Assembly (NCBI GenBank): GCA_013002105.1
Contig: JABDKS010000372.1
Span: 1 to 8,482 of the forward strand
Reading direction: 5' to 3'
Length of the DNA: 8,482 nucleotides
Source of the DNA: Pirellulaceae bacterium
GTDB lineage: Bacteria; Planctomycetota; Planctomycetia; Pirellulales; Pirellulaceae
Shown: positions 7,077 to 8,482 of the stretch, piece by piece
Layout: every line of letters begins with the position of its first letter
Position numbering within the stretch: position 1 is the first letter of the stretch
Position numbers and translations under genes: made by a program
Notes under the pieces: model-generated
The model's input: only the letters and a program-made list of their open reading frames with translations
What the model was told of the DNA's origin: nothing
The model's database searches: none

Positions 7077-7733
7077 CGGCCGGAGTTTGTTCCGTTTGAT
7101 CGTGAGCAGGCGACGCGTGTCTATTCTCGTAACCTCCCCCATTGGCGTCAGCCTGGTGCAACCTATTTCGTCACCTTGCGGCTCGCCGACGCCTTGCCCG
7201 ATTCGGTTCAACGAGAATTGGAAGATCGCCGAAATCAGTGGCTGCGTAAACGACATGTCGATCCTAGCGACTTGCACGCAGCTTTTACTCGACTAACCAA
7301 GCCGGATCGATTCTTGTTTCGCAAGTATGTCAATCGGATCAGAGAGGAAGTTCACGATCAGGGGCTCGGAAATTGTTGGTTGAGCCGAGCCGACATGTTG
7401 GATGTCTTACGTGATCAGCTATTTCGCAACGATGGCGTGCAGTATCATCTTGGTGATTTCATTTTGATGCCCAATCATGTCCATCTGCTGATCACACCGG
7501 ATCGGGACGAATTTGAAGCGTGCCTGCGTGGTATCAAGGGTGCATCAGCGAGATTTTGTAATCAACTTCTTCAGTCGACCGGGACGTTTTGGCAAGCGGA
7601 TAGTTACGACCACATTGTGCGGAGTGTGGATCAACTGGTCGTGTATCGAAAATACATCCAAGACAATCCAAATAAAGCTGGCATCAGATGTCGCGACCAA
7701 GCCTATTATCAAGCCGACTGGTTGCCAACGTAA
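7071..7733 (+). CDS. REP-associated tyrosine transposase (RAYT, Y1/HUH family)
   Basis: RAYTs are single-strand DNA nucleases related to IS200/IS605 TnpA. They recognise and cut REP/BIME hairpins and are thought to spread them; most are single-copy domesticated genes. This 220-residue protein has the N-terminal strand TYFVTLRLAD (31-40), the HUH motif as MPNHVHLLITP (His136, His138), the FWQADSYDHIVRS block (173-185), and YRKYIQDNPNKAG with Tyr195 (or Tyr192) as candidate nucleophile. I chose ATG 7071 because GGGGG stands 5 bases upstream and the protein begins in the usual way. An ATG at 7059 and a GTG at 7005 are also in frame, but the latter lies in the spacer between two REPs and would translate a REP. 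The gene is intact and opposite in direction to the his genes it separates. It has REP arrays on both sides, and the nearest copies (7020-7041 and 7749-7770) point in opposite directions. Confidence 0.93.
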   Translation: MNRPEFVPFDREQATRVYSRNLPHWRQPGATYFVTLRLADALPDSVQRELEDRRNQWLRKRHVDPSDLHAAFTRLTKPDRFLFRKYVNRIREEVHDQGLGNCWLSRADMLDVLRDQLFRNDGVQYHLGDFILMPNHVHLLITPDRDEFEACLRGIKGASARFCNQLLQSTGTFWQADSYDHIVRSVDQLVVYRKYIQDNPNKAGIRCRDQAYYQADWLPT

Positions 7734-7748
7734 AACGCCTCGTACGCC

Positions 7749-7898
7749 GTAGAACGGACTTCAGTCCGTTACCAGTTCAATGGGCTGGTGCTTGGGCAAC
7801 GGACTGAAGTCCGTTCTACTCTGCGGTATTGATGGCAACGGACTGAAGTCCGTTCTACGTTGCGGTTTTGTTGGGCAACGGACTGAAGTCCGTTCTAC
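7749..7898. repeat. REP array right of the transposase gene (one forward, three reverse copies)
   Basis: Copies lie at 7749-7770 (forward), 7798-7819, 7837-7858 and 7877-7898 (reverse), with spacings of 39 and 40 bases between the reverse ones. All four have the full GTAG guide and the perfect 8-bp stem. The layout, one forward copy then a 26-27 base gap then tandem reverse copies, repeats that of the left array. The spacer 7859-7876 (GTTGCGGTTTTGTTGGGC) differs from the left spacer 7002-7019 at only two positions. The last copy overlaps the end of hisD: the hisD stop codon (7897-7895) is the TAG of the guide. The first copy starts 15 bases after the transposase stop, so its hairpin may help end that transcript. 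Confidence 0.93.
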
Positions 7899-8482
7899 GT
7901 TCGAATCGATACGCTTTTTGCGTGGGCGGTGAGACCTTCTTTTTCGGCTAGTCGCTCGACATCCGGGGCGATGCTCTTGAGTGCTGCTTCGTTGAACTCC
8001 GTCAAACTGCCGCTGCGCAGAAAACTGTTGCTGGATAATCCGGCTGCCCACGTGCACGTGCCGCCGGTGGGCAAAACGTGACTTGGGCCGGCTGCGTAAT
8101 CGCCCAATGCGACCGGAGTGTGGTGGCCTAAGAACGCAGCACCACTATTGTTGATCTTGGCAATCTGTTCACGCGGATTCGCGGTCTGGATGTGCAAGTG
8201 CTCCGGCGCAAACTGATCGGTCAATTCGCAAGCGTGCTGTGGATCGCGGACGAGAATCAATGCACCAAACGCTTCCAGCGCGTCCAAGGTCAGTTCGCTA
8301 CGACTGAGCATCGCCACCTGGCTGACCAATTCGTCATACACCGCTTCGATCAACGGTTCATGCCACGTGATCAGGATCGCTGATCCTGGTGAGTGCTCGG
8401 CTTGGGCCAGCAAATCGGCAGCAATAAAATCGGCTCGCGCGGTTTCGTCGGCGATCACAATCACTTCGCTCGGACCGGCAAA
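7895..8482 (-). CDS. hisD: Histidinol dehydrogenase (HisD), C-terminal 195 residues, cut by the window end
   Basis: HisD oxidises L-histidinol to L-histidine in two NAD-dependent steps and is a zinc enzyme. The frame is open to the window edge and begins with FAGPSEVIVIADETA, an internal family motif, so the gene continues outside; about the last 45% is seen here. Every catalytic residue expected in this part is present with the exact spacing of the E. coli enzyme. In local numbering these are Gln27 and His30 (Q259/H262, in LLAQAEH), Glu94-His95 (E326/H327, in APEHLHI), Asp128 (D360, in LGDYAAGPSHVLPTGG) and His187 (H419, in LTAHAKS). The gene reads towards hisC and hisB and is probably the upstream member of the same operon, now separated by the transposase and REP arrays. 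The final codons SIRT run straight into a REP, whose guide supplies the TAG stop. Confidence 0.96.
   Translation of the reverse strand, partial: FAGPSEVIVIADETARADFIAADLLAQAEHSPGSAILITWHEPLIEAVYDELVSQVAMLSRSELTLDALEAFGALILVRDPQHACELTDQFAPEHLHIQTANPREQIAKINNSGAAFLGHHTPVALGDYAAGPSHVLPTGGTCTWAAGLSSNSFLRSGSLTEFNEAALKSIAPDVERLAEKEGLTAHAKSVSIRT

Noticed and set aside
7761..8057. 98-codon minus-strand frame overlapping the hisD 3' end and the right array
   Set aside because: Its sequence contains repeated RTDFSPLP-type and RTSVRCP-type strings, which are REPs read in frame and not a protein domain.
8462..8464. GTG as start of hisD
   Set aside because: It lies within the conserved internal motif GPSEVIVIADET, and the frame continues to the window edge, so the gene is simply cut off.

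Overview
The window looks like chromosome of a planctomycete, probably a Rhodopirellula-like member of the Pirellulaceae. This is an inference from the style of the proteins, the weak or absent Shine-Dalgarno sequences, the roughly balanced base composition and the GTAG-headed short palindromes. No rRNA or other taxonomic marker is present. I see no tRNA, rRNA, CRISPR array or prophage.

Left part (1-3269, plus strand). The last 40 codons of an unidentified gene with a hydrophobic stretch are followed by gatA and gatB. These overlap by ATGA and encode two subunits of the tRNA-dependent amidotransferase that makes Gln-tRNA(Gln) and/or Asn-tRNA(Asn). gatC is not beside them. The gap after gatB (3270-3585) holds a long imperfect inverted repeat (3399-3503) built around GGGGTC...GACCCC-like cores. 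It looks like a REP/BIME- or MITE-like element of a family different from the one further right.

Middle (3586-4937, plus strand). Two membrane-protein genes of unknown function overlap by ATGA. The first has one N-terminal transmembrane segment. The second is a multi-pass protein that faintly resembles the HTTM/DoxX type. They converge on the his genes with only 20 bases between the stop codons.

Right part (4958-8482, minus strand). A histidine-biosynthesis cluster reads hisD (cut by the window end), hisC, hisB. Between hisD and hisC, on the opposite strand, lies a REP-associated tyrosine transposase (RAYT; HUH/Y1 family). It is surrounded by REP palindromes. Eleven clear copies and one degraded copy occur between hisB and hisD. 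A typical copy is GTAG followed by an 8-bp stem hairpin (AACGGACT-TC-AGTCCGTT). This is the same layout, a GTAG/GGAG guide tetranucleotide 5' of a hairpin, that is known for RAYT substrates in gammaproteobacteria.

The REPs sit exactly at the his gene borders. The TAG stop codon of hisD is the TAG of a REP guide, the hisC start codon lies in a degenerate REP, and another REP ends four bases before the hisB start codon. Next to the RAYT the copies form head-to-tail arrays with a 40-bp period. The most interesting content is therefore a RAYT plus its REP/BIME arrays inside a his operon, with palindromes supplying gene-boundary signals.
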